Shown here one piece after another: positions 12,177 through 26,598 of a DNA stretch of 64,000 nucleotides. A model generated the notes under the pieces. It worked only from the letters and a program-made list of their open reading frames with translations, was not told the origin of the DNA and did no database searches. The position numbers and the translations under genes were made by a program. Numbering within the stretch: position 1 is the stretch's first letter; each line of letters opens with the position of its first letter. Origin of the DNA: Pogostemon cablin (Eukaryota > Streptophyta > Magnoliopsida > Lamiales > Lamiaceae); the NCBI GenBank assembly GCA_023678885.1, contig CM042998.1, forward strand, positions 4,715,820 through 4,779,819. The letters are read 5' to 3'.

Positions 12177-13252
12177 TAGGGGTGGGCGTAGTTCGGTATA
12201 CCGATATTTCGGTATAGGAAAATAGTATACCTTCTACTTCGGTATACCGTATACCGTATCATACCTAAAATATCGGTATATATTGTCCTATTAGATAGTT
12301 TGTTATGTCATTATGCACCTAAAATTCATTAAATCTAACTAAAAATTATACTAAAAAAGTGAAAGATAGCTATTAAACAAATTTTAATAGATAACAAATT
12401 CATAATAATAAAAATATACGACAATTCACAAACTACCATATTAAATAAGAGTGAGTCTCATGTAAATCGGGTTTACATGTAAACCCTGTTTTTTAAATTT
12501 ACTCTTTAGTATATAAAAAATTACTCTTTGAAGAGTAATGATTTTTATATAGAAGAGTACTAATTAATGTCTATAAGAAGTAATTTTTTATGTACTAAAA
12601 AATAATCGATAAACAATGATTTACAAGAATTTGAAGAGTAATTTTTTAATTTAGGAGAATAACAATTTATGTGCTAAAGAGTAATTTCTTATATACTAAA
12701 GAGTAATAGAGTTTACATAATTAAACGTAAATTCGGTTTACATAAGGGTATGTCATTAAATAAATAGTACCCAAGAGATCTACACAAGAACCATATGAAA
12801 CTTATATTAAAATCAACACTTTTAAATTTTCATATAGAATAGAACTACATAATTAAAAAGAAGTACAAGATATCATGAAAGTCAATCAACTTTATCACCC
12901 ATTTATAATTATGAAATTTACAGTAAGATTTTAAATTTAATCTTTTAATTAAATAGTGTATATACATAATTTAATTAAAAATTATAAAATATAAATAATA
13001 ATTATAATTGCATATATCATGTAGTATGGTATACCGTATCATATTACCTAAAAATTGAATATTTTACGGTATTTCGGTATATACCAAAATACCGCGATAT
13101 TGATAATTTATATACCTTTATCATACCAAAAATTTCAATACGGTATCATACCTTACCAAAAATTTCGGCATACCTAAAATTTCGATAAAATCGATATTTT
13201 TCGATATGATAAGGGCGGTATACCGAAATTTTGGTATTTTTCCACCGCCCTA
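12177..13252. mobile_element. hAT-like non-autonomous element with perfect 8-bp target duplication
   Basis: The left end TAGGGGTGGGCGTAGTTCGG and right end (reverse complement TAGGGCGGTGGAAAAATACC) are imperfect terminal inverted repeats. ATTTCAGG flanks both sides (12169-12176 and 13253-13260). An 8-bp duplication and TAGGGGTGG-type ends are typical of hAT. Sub-terminal regions are full of CGGTATACCG-like motifs in both orientations. Removing it rejoins the Copia coding remnant. No transposase is visible. Confidence 0.85.
12451..12750. mobile_element. MITE nested inside the hAT-like element
   Basis: The left end GAGTCTCATGTAAATCGGGT and right end ATTCGGTTTACATAAGGGTA are inverted relatives, enclosing AGAGTAAT-rich sequence. 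The same end motif (GTAAACCGGGTTTAC type) occurs at 41371-41515 inside a DUF21 gene intron. Confidence 0.5.
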
Positions 13253-14816
13253 ATTTCAGGCTCTTCAAGTATCAACAGTTCCTTAAGGTTTTAAAAGTGC
13301 CATCAAACACCCTCAATGGGTGGCTGCTATGGATGAGGAGATGGATGTGTTACGGAAAAATTTTACGTGAGTTCTTGTCCCTCGTCCGCAAGATACAAAT
13401 ATTGTAGGTTCAAAATGGGTTTCTCAGACAAAATTCTTATTAGATGGATCCATTGATCGTCACAAAGCTCATCTAGTGGCTCAAGGATTCACTCGAGTGT
13501 CGAGCCTCGATTACAGTCATACTTTTAGTCCTGTTGTCAAAGCATCCACTGTTCGTATCATTCTTTCCCTTGCTGTAATGTACGACTGGCTGTTGCACCA
13601 GTTTGATGTTTAAAATGCCTTTCTCAATGGTGTTCTCTTGAAAGCAATCTATATGGAGCAACCTCCAGGATATATAGACCTTACGCAGCCTGATCACGTA
13701 TGTCTTCTATAAAAGTCTATTTATGGGCTCAAGCAAGCTCCACGTGCTTGGTATAAAAAAAACTATATGCTTTTCTTATTCAAATTGGCTTCAAGGACAG
13801 CAGTTCTGATACTTCTTTATTTATCTATTGAAAAGACTCATTAATTTTATTCTTACTGGTATATGTGGGTGACATTGTCCTCATTGAAAATTCTTTTGTT
13901 CTGCTCAAAAGCTTTATCAGCCATCTTCATCGTGAGTTTGCAATCAAAGATCTTGGCAAACTCTCGTACTTTCTCGGGTTGGAAGTAACATATACTCAAA
14001 GTGGCTTATTTCTCACTCAAGGAAAATATGCACTAGACATCCTTCATCGTTTTGACATGTTTGGTTGCAAGCCTATTGCAACACCTTTAGCACCGGGTGA
14101 TTCATTTACTCATGATGGCTCTTCCTTCCTGGATGTCACAAAGTATCGTTCATTGCTTGGAGCTCTACAGTATCTCACCATTACCCGACCATATATTAGC
14201 TTCGCCAGTAAATCACTCAAGTCAATTCCTACAAGCTCCAACAGATGTTCATTTTCAAGATGCAAAAAGAGTTCTTCGTTACATTAAAGGTTCACTTTCT
14301 TTTGGAATCTCTTTCACTCCAGGACCTAGTTGCCCCACCTTAATAAGTTATTTCGATGCGGATTGGGCTCGATGCATGGACACTCCGCATTCTACTTATG
14401 GTTATGCCATATTTTTTGGAGAAAATCTAATCTCTTGAAGTGCTCAAAAATAACCCACAGTTGCTCGCTCTAGTACTGAGTCTGAGTATCGTGTCATGGC
14501 TAGCACTGCGTCTAAGATTATTTGGGTTACTCACCTCCTAAGAGATCTCGGTGTTCAATTACCATCCCTTTATTGTGATAATAACAGCGCTATCTTTCTG
14601 AGTCAAAATCCTATTGCCCCCAAAAGAGCAAACACATTGACATAGATTATCATTTTGTACGTGAACTAGTTACTTTGGGACGACTACAAACCACATATTA
14701 TCCATCGTCTCTTCAAATTGCTGATATATTCACAAAAAGTCTACCCCACTCACAATTCATCTTATTACGATTCAAGCTTCGTGTTAGTGCTCACCCCACG
14801 TCGCCCTTGAAAGGGT

Positions 14817-16238
14817 ATTAGAGATAATCTCCACCAAATATGTAATTGATAATCAATCTCCACGGAATATGTAATTTTATTCCTTATTTGTTGATATTGC
14901 AAAGATACATTAAGAATTCTCTTTATTTTACAAAAATAACTTAGCTCGAGGAGAAAGACAGCGAGCCTTTGAGGTGAACATGGTTTCTTGTCGCGTTAAG
15001 CTTTGGATTAACTTTTTTTTTCATCATATTTGTTCATATTTAAACGATTTAGCAGAAGCGTGCATCTCCACAAAATGAAGTAAAGTGTTTTCAATACACA
15101 AAATATTTTATTTTTCTCTTTAGTGGTGTTATCAATGCACTCCATTTTTTTTTTATTTAATGTCAAGGAGCGTATTTTCATTGTTGGTCGCTTTCACGCA
15201 TGATAAACAAAACAAAATGGGAGCCGTTTCATGTAAAGTGATGCTAAGTTGATATATTTATAACCATTCATTTTTATAATATACTCCATATACTAATATT
15301 TTATTTTTTATTTTACAAAATTTTTACTTGTTTGAGTGGAGCACACTGATCACATCACAATTTTCACCAATCATGTGAATATTCTAACTTAAAATAAAAT
15401 TGTTTAAATTAAATTTAGTCCAATTTTATATCCAACCGTATATTTAGTTTATAAAAATATAATTGATCTTATTCAGTTAACATATTGATATGTAAAATAT
15501 ATTATAAAAATATAATTGATCTTATTATGTAGCTGTGATGAAAGTTTTTGGGAGAGAGAATACATTGCGTTGAAAACGCTTTCATTGGTCATCTAGGAAT
15601 GTTTCCGGTATAGGACGAAAGAGTTTTCAATGGAAAAAAACGCTTTCATTGGTCATCTAGGAATGTTTCAGTTTTTTTAAATTCTAGCAAGTTAATACAT
15701 AGTTTGAACCTAGCATCTAAGAATTATAAGTGAATACGCCTTGGATGTATTGAATTTATCAATTAAAAATTTTATGTAGGTAGATTTACACCAAAGCAAA
15801 TTTACAATTTAATAAAATATTTATACTCCCCAAATATTTAAAGGAAGTAAAGGATATTTCTATATATTAATAAAATATTGATATTTATTACTTAAATTTC
15901 TTGATATTAAATCAATTTAAGTAGATGTAGAATTTACAACTTAATTGAAGACTTATATATACTTATATTTGGTTAATAATCCAACATATCAGTAACTGAT
16001 TTCAACGGCACAATAAGCAAAGATATTAACATGCATACATTGAGCACATTCTTGGTATTTTCACAGCAGTTAAAAGTTTATAGGAACAGTTAAAAGTTTA
16101 TAGGAACAGATTTGTTCATCCCCTTCAGCTTCTAGTCCTTTCATTCGAGTCGTTTCTCATCAATAGTTGTTCTGGCCATGTTCTTCTCAAAATAAAGTTC
16201 GCCGCATCGGTTCACTATCATTTCCTTAGTAGCATGAA
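14817..16238. other. Non-coding part of the array unit
   Basis: AT-rich sequence from the Copia remnant to the small ORF of copy 2. It holds two 31-bp direct repeats (AACGCTTTCATTGGTCATCT..., about 15576 and 15639; in copy 1 about 408 and 471) and a 22-bp doublet (CAGTTAAAAGTTTATAGGAA, about 16066-16110; copy 1 about 898-942). No gene recognised. Confidence 0.6.
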
Positions 16239-16406
16239 ATGTTGACGCCATCTCAACCCGCCGCCTCAACTGTCGCCGGCAAACCCGCCGCCTCAACTGT
16301 CGCCGCCGTTTGCCATCGCGTCGCCGTCATTCTCGCAGCTTCAATGCTCAATTTCGCATTCGCAATCTCAACTTCAATACTCGCCTCTTTCGCCTACATG
16401 GAGTAA
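16239..16406 (+). CDS. Small ORF, 55 aa (array copy 2)
   Basis: Identical to the frame at 1071-1238, from ATG to TAA. Function unknown. Its support is only that the frame is open and GC-rich. Confidence 0.25.
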   Translation: MLTPSQPAASTVAGKPAASTVAAVCHRVAVILAASMLNFAFAISTSILASFAYME

Positions 16407-16670
16407 TATATATTAGGGATTAAATTAATTGAAGACTGTATGTTAGATTTAATGATGATATATACGTCTTATACCCGATGATAGTTTTTATAATTTTATT
16501 TTAATATATATTATTATTATATTATGATATCATTATTCTATATCTACAAAAATATTTTATAATTTTTTATTCAATTAATCACTTAAAAAAAATCAAATAT
16601 TAGTTTTTCATAATTAATTTAAAAAGTGAAAAATGGTCTCACGTGAGACGGTCTCACACAAGACCTACCC

Positions 16671-16931
16671 TTCTATAGGCAAAGACTTGTGTGAGACCGT
16701 CTCACGTAAGCCCTTACGTGAAACGGCCAAAAAGTGACCACTTTTATACAGAAAGTAATAATAAATTCATGAAAAGTGATGATGTTATTTCATGACCAAT
16801 TTATAGTATAAATAAAAAGTGATAATATTTTATAGTGAAAGTGATAACGTTTTATACCGAAAGTGGTAATTATTTTAAAAAGTGAAAAATTATCTCAAGT
16901 GAAACGATCTCACGCAAGACCTAACCCTATT
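16671..16931. mobile_element. MITE, GTGTGAGACCGTCTCAC family (copy 2)
   Basis: Second-unit counterpart of the element at 1503-1763, with the same ends. Confidence 0.6.
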
Positions 16932-17982
16932 TTATGTTCCTATATAACAATTATATAGATAAATATTTTATTAAGACAAATCATATAAACTCATGTTATA
17001 CTTAAAAAGAATTTAAATTAAATTAATTTTATGTTTAATAAGAAATACTTCAAACATAGTATGAATTAATTTGATGTAAAAATAAAATAAATTAATCTGA
17101 TGTATTATTTGTTATGAATAAATTTTAAATTTAAAAAAAAAGAATTTAAAGATTCAAACATAAAATAAAGTGATAATATTTTTAATAAAAAGTTATTTCT
17201 ATTTAAAGAATAGTGATATCCGTATAATCGAATTATTTTACGAACAATATTAACCGAAAAAATAAATAGTGATAATATTTTTAATAAAAAGTGATACATG
17301 ATACACAAAAGGTGATAGTCGTATAGTTAAATTATTTTATAAACTATTCGTAGAATAAATAAAATGTGATAATATTTTTAATTTAAAATGATACCCGATT
17401 AAAATAAAATGATACGGAGTAATAGAATAGTTGAACTATCTGAAAAATAATTACTAATAATATTATTATTATTGAATAATTAATAATAATAAAATAATAG
17501 ATAATAATTTTTATAAAAAGTAAAAAATAATTGACTTTGAATATAGTTTCGTAATTTGCGTTGATAGCATGACGTAGGCATCTAATCTAATTACTTAAAC
17601 CCAAGGCCCCTTGTTTTTTCTTTAATTTATTTTATTTTTATTCTTTTTTTATTGATTTAAAAAAGGTTATAAATTTATTATTGCGTTATTAAAATGTAAA
17701 AAAAAAAAAATTTGGTAACCTGTCGATGAATGCCAGCAGAATTTTATACAATGATAAAATCCGTTAATAAAAATTATCATTATTATTAGTTTTAAATTTA
17801 ATTGCTCCTCAAAGTCTAGAGCTATATCAATAAATGACAATATACACAAGTTGAACGGATCATTAAAATTTAAAAATAAAGCTAGTCTAGTGAGACTCAG
17901 TGTATGTGTTTATAAAATTACTTTTGTAGTATAAAAATTAATTTTTTAGAGATTAATTATTATTACTCTTATAAAAATGGGT

Positions 17983-18218
17983 AAATTTTGTGTGAGGCCG
18001 TCTTACGTGAGACCATTTTTATACTTTTTAAAATAATTATCACTTTCACTTATAAAATTTTATCACTTTCGCTATAAAATATTATCAACTTTTCATTTAT
18101 ATTATAAATTGTTCATAAAATAACATTATCACTTTTCATTAATTTTTTATCATTCTTCAGTATAAAAATTATCATTTTCTGTCGTGAGACGGTCCCACAC
18201 AAATATTTGCCTATAAAA
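17983..18218. mobile_element. MITE, same family (copy 2)
   Basis: Second-unit counterpart of the element at 2815-3050. Confidence 0.6.
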
Positions 18219-18341
18219 ATTTAAAAAATACTATTTTTTATTTGAAAGAATAATAGTTAATCTCTTAGGAAAAAAAAGGTAAATTTTCAATCATAAATTG
18301 AGATCTATAGGCAAACTTGATTCTCACTAGTATTTGCAAAA

Positions 18342-18445
<104 letters not shown>

Positions 18446-18943
18446 TAATACCATATCCTACTGAATTTTAGACAAAACGGGTTATTAATTATCGGTCTAG
18501 ATAATAAAATTTAAATATTCTAAATTAAAATTTTGAAATAAATAGTATAAAATAAGATTTCAAATGAATATATTGTGTGTATAAATATGTGAATATAATG
18601 TTTACTACAAATTATACAAGTCATTAAATTATATTGTATAATGTATACATTAGAGTGTAACAACCTAACAAGAAAAAACTTGCCAACTTGGCGCTAAATC
18701 TTGCTCAATGGAAAACTGAAGTTAGTCTGATATGATCACCTAAGCAGGAGTTACTATTTGTAACAGTAATGGGGCTGGCTGATATTGTAGGTTGTTGGTA
18801 ATTGTTTTAATTATCAGAGGAAGTGACATACTAAATTATTTGAATTGCTAATTTATTTACCTATCATAACATGTAGTTATGCCATAGAGGAAATGATGTT
18901 TAAGTTACCAGTTTCTACATTATTATGTACAAATAAAACAAAT

Positions 18944-21900
18944 TTACCCTTTTTGAAGGAGTGCTAATTCAGTTTCCTTTGCAGTGTTTTCAACTGCTAT
19001 CCACCATCCTTCATCATCTTCACATGTTTCCTCCTGTTCAAACAACTCCAACTTATACACCCACCATGTAGAAGCTATGTAAATGGAAGTATTAAACTTA
19101 AGTAGGGAAATTAGGGAAGTTAACCATCTGAGTAAGATCCAGTGATTTCTGTATCTTTTCCACCTCTTCTGCAACTTTTATGGCTTCTTGCCACCAGTAG
19201 CTGTCCACTAATCTCTCGTCGCCTGCAGGATCAATGTGCCCCGGATCCTCACTTTCTCCATAACGATTAGAGACAAAATAATTATCAGGAATGACTTCAT
19301 CAGGGACTGAACGAAGTGGAGATCGATAGCCTGGTAGATCCAAGTTAATCGTACCACATTTAAAGATATTGAGAAAATGATAATAGAGGATACTTCACCT
19401 CTGCAATCGGGATCATGACACTTTTGATAATAAGCACCCCTCCTCAGGTCAACCACATAAATAACTGAAATAAGTATTCACCACCTTGTTATTCTACACA
19501 AGTGTATCTTAATGCTCCAGTGGACAATAATATATGGAGTATGGAAATTATATTTGGTAAGTGTACGTATATACCGTGATTGCTTTTATGTTCTCTGCCA
19601 ATTCTCTCACAATATCTGTTTCTTGACATGCTATAAACCATTAGTTCATATTCTGAGAACCAGTACCAGCTTCGAATTTTTCCTGTAAGCAAAGCACCGT
19701 CAGAAAATTGTAAGCATTATAACAAATAAGAGGAAACTCTTACGATAAAAGACCAAGCAGCAGAATGACATAGCAAACTCTTCATGCTACAGAAATTATA
19801 TTGTTCAACCATTGCATCACCTGGTACATTTCCTGTAGAGGCAATGGCTTCGACAAACGAATCCAAAGCTGGAAATGGTGATTTTCCCATCAAGTAAGTT
19901 CTCGAAGCATCACTCGTGCAGGAATCCAAATCAAATTTTATGGGGCCACCATAATGTTTCTGGATATCACTGGCATTCTGCTATAACGAGAATTTTGAGA
20001 ATCTGAACAGTATAGTGTGTGCATGCATGATTGTGTGTGAGAGATAGGGAGGAGCAAACAGGATCCAAGAAGGCTAAACCTCAGAAGAATTACCTCAGTT
20101 TCAAAGTGCAATGCCTTTACACAGTCTAAATCCATTTTGCAAATTAGAAGTTTGTCACAATCAGCATCCATGTTGCAAATCAAGGAGGCCATAAAAATTT
20201 CTTCTTCACTCTGCCACATTAATTTCAAATCCTTACATTGTAACTATAATGTACTTGAGGAATCACCCAATTGATACACTATACAGATTAAACATTTCTT
20301 GATAAGAGTATGACAATTATTTATTTCATGGTTCTAGAAGTTCACTGATCAATCTGCAGCACTTACAGTGTGCATACGGAGACCATAACCAGAATAATTA
20401 ATTCTGAAGACTCCAAGTTAACATCTTTCATGTTATCAAAAAAATAAAAAGCACACATTTGAATGTAACATTGTTGCAAGGATTTGCCAACTAACATAGC
20501 ACATGCAGAAACACAGGCAAATTGCTAATGTAATTGTGACATTTGAATGCTAAATTGAACAGAAACTTAAAGGAAATACGCTCCTTAGTCCTTACCATGT
20601 CCGTACATTTAAAACGACCACTTGGTAGAAGGACAGAGGTCTTCCCTGCTTTTGACGAAAATGGTAGTCGAAAGCAACGATTTCTGGAATATACAGCAGT
20701 ATCCACAAAAAAATGGCAATTACTATCAGCAGAATTTGAACCCTTGGAAACTATTAGCTTCTCATAATTTTTATCCTTTTCTCTGTAACTCTGAATGCGA
20801 GAACATATCTGGCCATAAGACATGCAGAAGTACGATAGTTTTAATGGTGAAGACATCAATATCAATGAGATCTCTAAAGATGCCTTATTCCTAAAACATT
20901 AGAAGATGAAGATATGATCATTCCAAATTTAGCATAATGAAATCTTACAACATAAGAACAGAACAGCATATGTTCTAAACGAGTAATATCACATACTGCC
21001 ACATCTTCATTAATTTTATCCTCAACATACCTCAGCAACAAATGCACCAGCATGAGAGTTGTCTTTGAATGCAGTCTTTGGCAAGCGAATGATTAAATGG
21101 CGAGAAAACTTATCTATAAACAAACAAGGAAAATTATTTGAAAAGATACTGCATTAATACAGTTCTTATGTGAAGGATCAATACTCAAGTCAGCACTCTG
21201 TATGAGTGTGTGTATAGATAACAGAATATATAACTGTTGAACAGACAGATGCAAATAGCAACTTTCCGATGTTGATTTTTAATGAAATGAAAAAATATGG
21301 ATTATTATATACCTTCAGTTGATGAGTCGAGCTCTACAACTAAATCTTCAGTTCCCTCGATAGAATATTTTTCAAGTAGCGAATCAAAGATGACCTCTAA
21401 CAGGAGATCAACCATTTCATCTGCATTTCTATCAGCATTTTCTCTCTTACTGAACTCCAAATCAAAGTAGAGGTGACATGGCAGACCCTAAAGTAAACAA
21501 TCATCAAGATGCATGGAAGAAAGCTTTCACAATCCCCTTTACTATTTACAATCTTATAACAATAAAAATAAATTACTGATCCTTTTAACTCTTATTATCA
21601 TCACAAGTAGTATGCCTTAAATCCACACAGTTACAACTAGCACCATAATCTGAAAGGCAGAAGTAAACTACCTCTTGTATTACTTCATAATGGTGGCGAA
21701 ATTTCGAATTCATCTCTTTATACCTATATAAACAAATAGGCACAGACACAATTCAGATGGGGTGGGGGGTTGCACATTTCCATCTACATAAAAGATCAAA
21801 CAAAATAGTAAAAATGTCACCTTCGCCAAAACTCATTACAAGTAGAAACAAGAAACCTCCTTTGACCAATCATATGATCTTGGTAACTAAAAACACGTGT

Positions 21901-22471
21901 GTTAATGTGCTTTTTCGAGAATTTCATTGCTTCATCTTGCTTTGGAAATGTACTCCAGATAGATTCCCTGAAACAAACATCATACACGATTTTGCAATCA
22001 GCAATAACAAGTATTACCAAAATATTTTATTTGAGTACCTTAATTTTTGTTGTTCGGCGAGATCAACACGAATTTCACGCAACAATCTCAGCAAACGAGC
22101 TGGCCTTTTCGGAGGAACTCCATGTGGAGAACCGTAAAATAATACTGGAGAAAATTGTTTACCAATTTTTGACACGCTCTTATTTTCAGAAATCGTGGAT
22201 ACTTGTAATTTTGGTGAATCTTGCTTCAATTTTCGCTTCTCTTTGCGTTTTTCTCTGACAGCGGATTCTGAAATTGAACGATTGAAAGTTGATAGTTCGA
22301 AATTAAGTCCACCAGAAACACAAATTCAACAATGTATTCATACATTACCGGAATTAAGATGATAAATCTTCATGAAAGGGAAAAAAATACAGGAAAAGTA
22401 TGGGGAGAGACATTACGCGGAGGAGATATTCCACATTTGAAGCACTGGAACAAACGGTCAACATCATCCAT
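18944..22471 (-). CDS. PRIMPOL: PrimPol, DNA-directed primase/polymerase (array copy 2, intact, 13 exons)
   Basis: Exons in transcription order: 22471-22417, 22267-22039, 21967-21821, 21723-21672, 21487-21313, 21113-21031, 20808-20596, 20210-20094, 19977-19821, 19682-19575, 19464-19399, 19330-19125, 19033-18944. Every open frame I compared across these exons is the same as in the copy at 3738-7265, so it should encode the same 565-residue protein, with D170/E172, H225, D283 and the C434-H441-C461-C466 zinc site all present. Its flanks are duplicated too, including the presumed promoter side (22472 onward) and downstream region, so it could be expressed on its own. DNA sequence alone cannot separate transcripts of the two copies. 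Confidence 0.95.
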
Positions 22472-23135
22472 GTTGGTTTTTAATTTCCGGCAGAGATTGT
22501 TGTTGATTCCCGGCGGCGCGTGGTGGTGGTCGAAAAGTGGTGAGCTATCTGGTGGTAGTATTAGGCGGGAGAGAGAATTTTTCAATTTATTTAGGCTCTT
22601 ATAATTTTTCTTTACGCCAGAACAGTTTTGCTGCTGCCAGATAATGATAAAGAGGTGTCCACGGGACAATTCGTGCTATTGAATTGTTTATTATCGACAC
22701 AGTAATAACACGATATGATAAAGAGTAATTACAAATCCAAACACATCACAATAAGGATTTACTCTAACACAATACGAAATGGTAGGTTAAAAAACTCTTG
22801 ACTTCCAATAAGAAGATAAGTTTGTAGATTTATATTTTCAAATTTCAATAATGAGATTTGCAATAATTTATAAACTAATGAAGCATCTAATTAATATTTA
22901 AATAAAAAAGTAAATGCAAATTCATGAGTCATAATAATAATTATGAATGGAGGCTTTAAATTGAAAGGGTTATCCCATTATGTGACCGTTATAATTATGA
23001 GTGAGTCTCTTGTGCGCAGGGTAGTTCTGGGGCGGTGCTGGCAGTGACGCCGCACAGGGCCCATTTCGGCGAGGGTCCCGAAATTTTTTTTTATATATTT
23101 ATATATGTAATTTACCTTTATGTATATTTTAGCCC

Positions 23136-23251
23136 AACACCTTGATTGCATTTGTTGCCAACTCAAATGGTAACCTTTACCTTTCTAAGCGGAAGGCCCC
23201 GTGGTCGACTCCTGCTAAGGGTGCCTGTTTTTGTTGATATATTCTATTAAT
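23136..23251 (+). mobile_element. SINE-like sequence (copy 2)
   Basis: Counterpart of 7930-8045, with the same box A-like and box B-like motifs. Confidence 0.35.
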
Positions 23252-24402
23252 ACTGCAGCAACTCAATCTCTCTTATAATTATTTTTTATTATTATTTTTT
23301 ATTAAAATAATTTATTTTAACAAAAATTGATAACAGATTAAGTCTTAAAAAAATAAAAAAATTCTTGTAGGACATATTTCTTTTCTTAATTTGATGGAGT
23401 AAATTAATTAACATATACTGTATTGTAATTCCTTTTATTATTAATATCTTGATATAGGTGTATAAACAATATAATTTTCATTATAATATGATTTTATTAT
23501 TATTTTCATATATAACTTTAAAAAAAAGTCTATTCAAAATTATTATTACTTTAATAACTTTTTTTTAAAAAAATAGTCTATTCGAAATTTTGCATGGGCC
23601 CTAAAATCGTAGATCTGTGCCCCTTTGCAATTTTCGTGCTCCATTAGTACAATTTAAACTTTCCAGCAATACATAGGTTTAAATAGAATATGGAGGAGAA
23701 GGATTGTGTTCACATGGGGACTATGAGTGCAGGAGTTTTTGCTTATAATTATAATACAATAGATTCTTGAACAAGTTAATAAAAAATTGTGAAATGTATT
23801 AAAAAAAATGGATACATAAGCCTTAATTGAGTCCCGAGATTACAAGTGAGAATAATCTCACTTTGATATTGAGATTCTTTAATGTATTTTCTCATACATT
23901 TTCTCGTAAATTCATTCATCAATAAAATAATTTTCAATCCTCAAGTGGATATAGATCTTTATACTCGAACTACTATATAAATTCATCCCTCTATAAAAAT
24001 AATATCCTATTGTCATGCGGACATAAATTTTTATGATCGAATCACTATAAACACTCGTGTTCTATCGTTTAACGTTAATTTAATTCTTGTAGGTAAGTTC
24101 TGGAATACAAAGTGCGACTACAGTTGCAGCACCAATCCCACGAGAAAATCTGTAATTGAAAATGACAAATTAATAGACACTCTGTCCTGTCATATTTCTC
24201 TTGTAACTTTATTATAGGCCAATTAATACTCCACTATATCTGCCTGCCTCCATCTCAATGTATACATATATAAGTTCCAGATTATACATTTGGGCATTTT
24301 AATTGGACACTTTTATTGTGGTGGTTGTAATAAAATTATAAAAGCTCACAAATTCCTCCATGCATATGTTGTCCATTTATAAAAGTGCTCAGTCAGCTTC
24401 CA

Positions 24403-24612
24403 AATTCCTGTCAGTAAGCTATCTCCTGACATCTTTCAGCATCATATGAGATTATAAATGCACTTGAAGTGCCAGTTCCAACTGAGTATGATTGAATCAC
24501 TATATCAATATCTAGAAACGTGTGAGAGGAGAAGTAAGTTTAATCTACGACCAGCTTAAGGTTAGGTAAGCAACGTGCTCATACTTGCAAGTGCATAATT
24601 CTGTCACCTTTT

Positions 24613-24646
<34 letters not shown>

Positions 24647-26598
24647 AATCTCACCTTTACGATATGTATTAGCAATGTTCTCAAATCTCTTATATATATT
24701 AATATTCATTTAAATTTCTATTATCTTGCAGAAAATGGAAAATGAGTTTTGTGATTAAGATACAATTAACCTTTATGCAAGTTGCATAGAGATTTCTTCA
24801 CAACATGTGTGAGTTCAAAGATATAGGTGCTTTACTTGAATTTGTACTAATTTTTGTTAATTTGTGATAAGGCCGTGGATTGCTCTTTGAAGGTGTGAGT
24901 GGTCTACTCTATATTAGCTAGAAATTGGCTTAATCTTGTAAAATTGAATATTGAACATTGAATATTATTGAACCCTAAAATTGCAATAATACTCTCTTGT
25001 AGAAGGTAAGAAGCTTAGTGCAAACCTTAATAGCACCCTTGCTCAAGATTTTAACGGCTTGAAGTTTTCATTTGAAAAAGCCACTAATTTTCCTTATATT
25101 AGTTCCCCATTGTAACGCTACTGCTATGGAGTTGTATAATAATTTCTTGTTGTATGATTTTGTTCTGATTGAAATATATGAAAACCGTTGCTTTTGATTC
25201 TGGGATGTGCTTATATTCAGTGCTCTGTTACTCTTCCTTTATCTTGGTGATGCAGCCATTTTTTGTACAAGTTGGGGTGATCATAAAATCTCAAAAACCG
25301 CTTGAGCCATTTTGCCTCTATTGGCTTTAATTGTTATGTAATCCACGGTTTAAAATTTAATGTGAAAATCACCATCTCTATTGCCTCGTACATTTAATGG
25401 TGGACACCTGTAAAACCACTAGACCGCAAAGCCATACTGTGATCACCAGTAGATGAAAACAAAACTTGCATTGAAATTGCAGATATGAAATTATGTGGAA
25501 TCAATGAATATTAACTACCTTAATTGATGTTCCCTAAAATTTATTCAAAGTTCATTTGATTATTCACTGTAATGTGCTATTTTGCGTTTATGCTTACCAA
25601 TAACATGATTAATGCTTACTGTTAATGGAGCTTGTGTGTTTGCTTTGAGAATTGATTACCCAAAGTGAAATGAAAGGGTAGCGGTCTTTAAGTATGTACA
25701 TGCTATTCTCATCTGTAATGATATCTGCATAATTTTATCATTTTTTACCCCTTAAATTTGGGTTTTAAGAAAGATGCAGGTCATTTATCCAGCATACTGG
25801 ATGAATTTTTAGTGTTCACACATATCAGTTTTCATTTTTTGCTTTTTCACTCATTTGTATGTGATGCATACAATGCATTTCTCTCTTGTGTTTTGATAAT
25901 GTACTATCTTTTTTAGATTGTGTTACTTTCATTCACCTGCTTTTTGTGAGAATGAAATGATTGTTGTTGAAATTCACTAATATGTGTGTCACCATTACTT
26001 CACAAGTCCAACATCAATATTAGTTGGCTTTGCATTTAAGCTCATTCTAACATTGATTATTGCATTTACAGAAAAGAAAGAAGGTGAAATGCTGCTGGAT
26101 TATATACTCTCTTACATATGGAGAACCAGTTCCACCCGCACGAAGTCAATAAAAGCTACAAAGACGTACAACTATTCTTCCACGTAAGGACATCAAGTTT
26201 CGAGCCGAAACCAGACCTAACATCCTACGGCACACTCATCATATATCGTTTTAGAGGCTTTTTTCTTAAACACGCCTTTCATTACTCATCAAAATTACAA
26301 GATTAACAGCTGCCATTGTACAGGTACATTTCGTAATAGTGGCACCATTATAGGCACCTATTTTGCAACAATATGAATAGGGTTCTGCTAAATCCGCAGT
26401 CCTATTTATTAAATACACACTCATTATTATAAAATTAAAAAATATATTTTTAAAAAGTCTAAATTATCCTTAAAGGTCCTTTTAATATACACCCTTTTTT
26501 TTTATTAAATTAAATACACACCCTTGAATATATCCTCAATAATCTCTCATCTTCCTCAACGCTTCACATTTCTTTTCAGTAGTCTATCTTCTTGAACA
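24403..26598. other. Left part of the third array unit, no recognised gene
   Basis: Same content as 9197-11400, apart from a 28-nt rather than 37-nt poly-A tract at 24617-24644. No gene identified. Confidence 0.5.

Larger units (their letters stand above)
11402..14816 (+). pseudogene. Decayed Ty1/Copia retrotransposon polyprotein (integrase end, RT, RNase H)
   Basis: The reading frame is broken by stops and frameshifts but domain order is clear. Integrase C-terminal remnant at about 11540-11830 (NRLPSSILLGKSPFELLY, then FIGYSSSHKGYLCLDP). Reverse transcriptase at about 13310-14090 (VGSKWV, LVAQGF, FSPVVKAST, YGLKQAPRAWY, then FAIKDLGKLSYFLGLEV). RNase H at about 14330-14700 (DADWARCMDT, ARSSTESEY). 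A 1076-bp hAT-like element interrupts it at 12177-13252. Gag, protease and a 5' LTR are absent. The sequence after about 14817 may begin a 3' LTR (TTAGAGATAATCTCC), but I see no matching 5' copy. Not functional. Confidence 0.9.

Noticed and set aside
12180..13250. Clustered CGGTATACCG palindromes as regulatory operators or a CRISPR-like array
   Set aside because: They lie symmetrically at the ends of a transposon with a target duplication. Spacing is irregular and there are no spacers of constant length.
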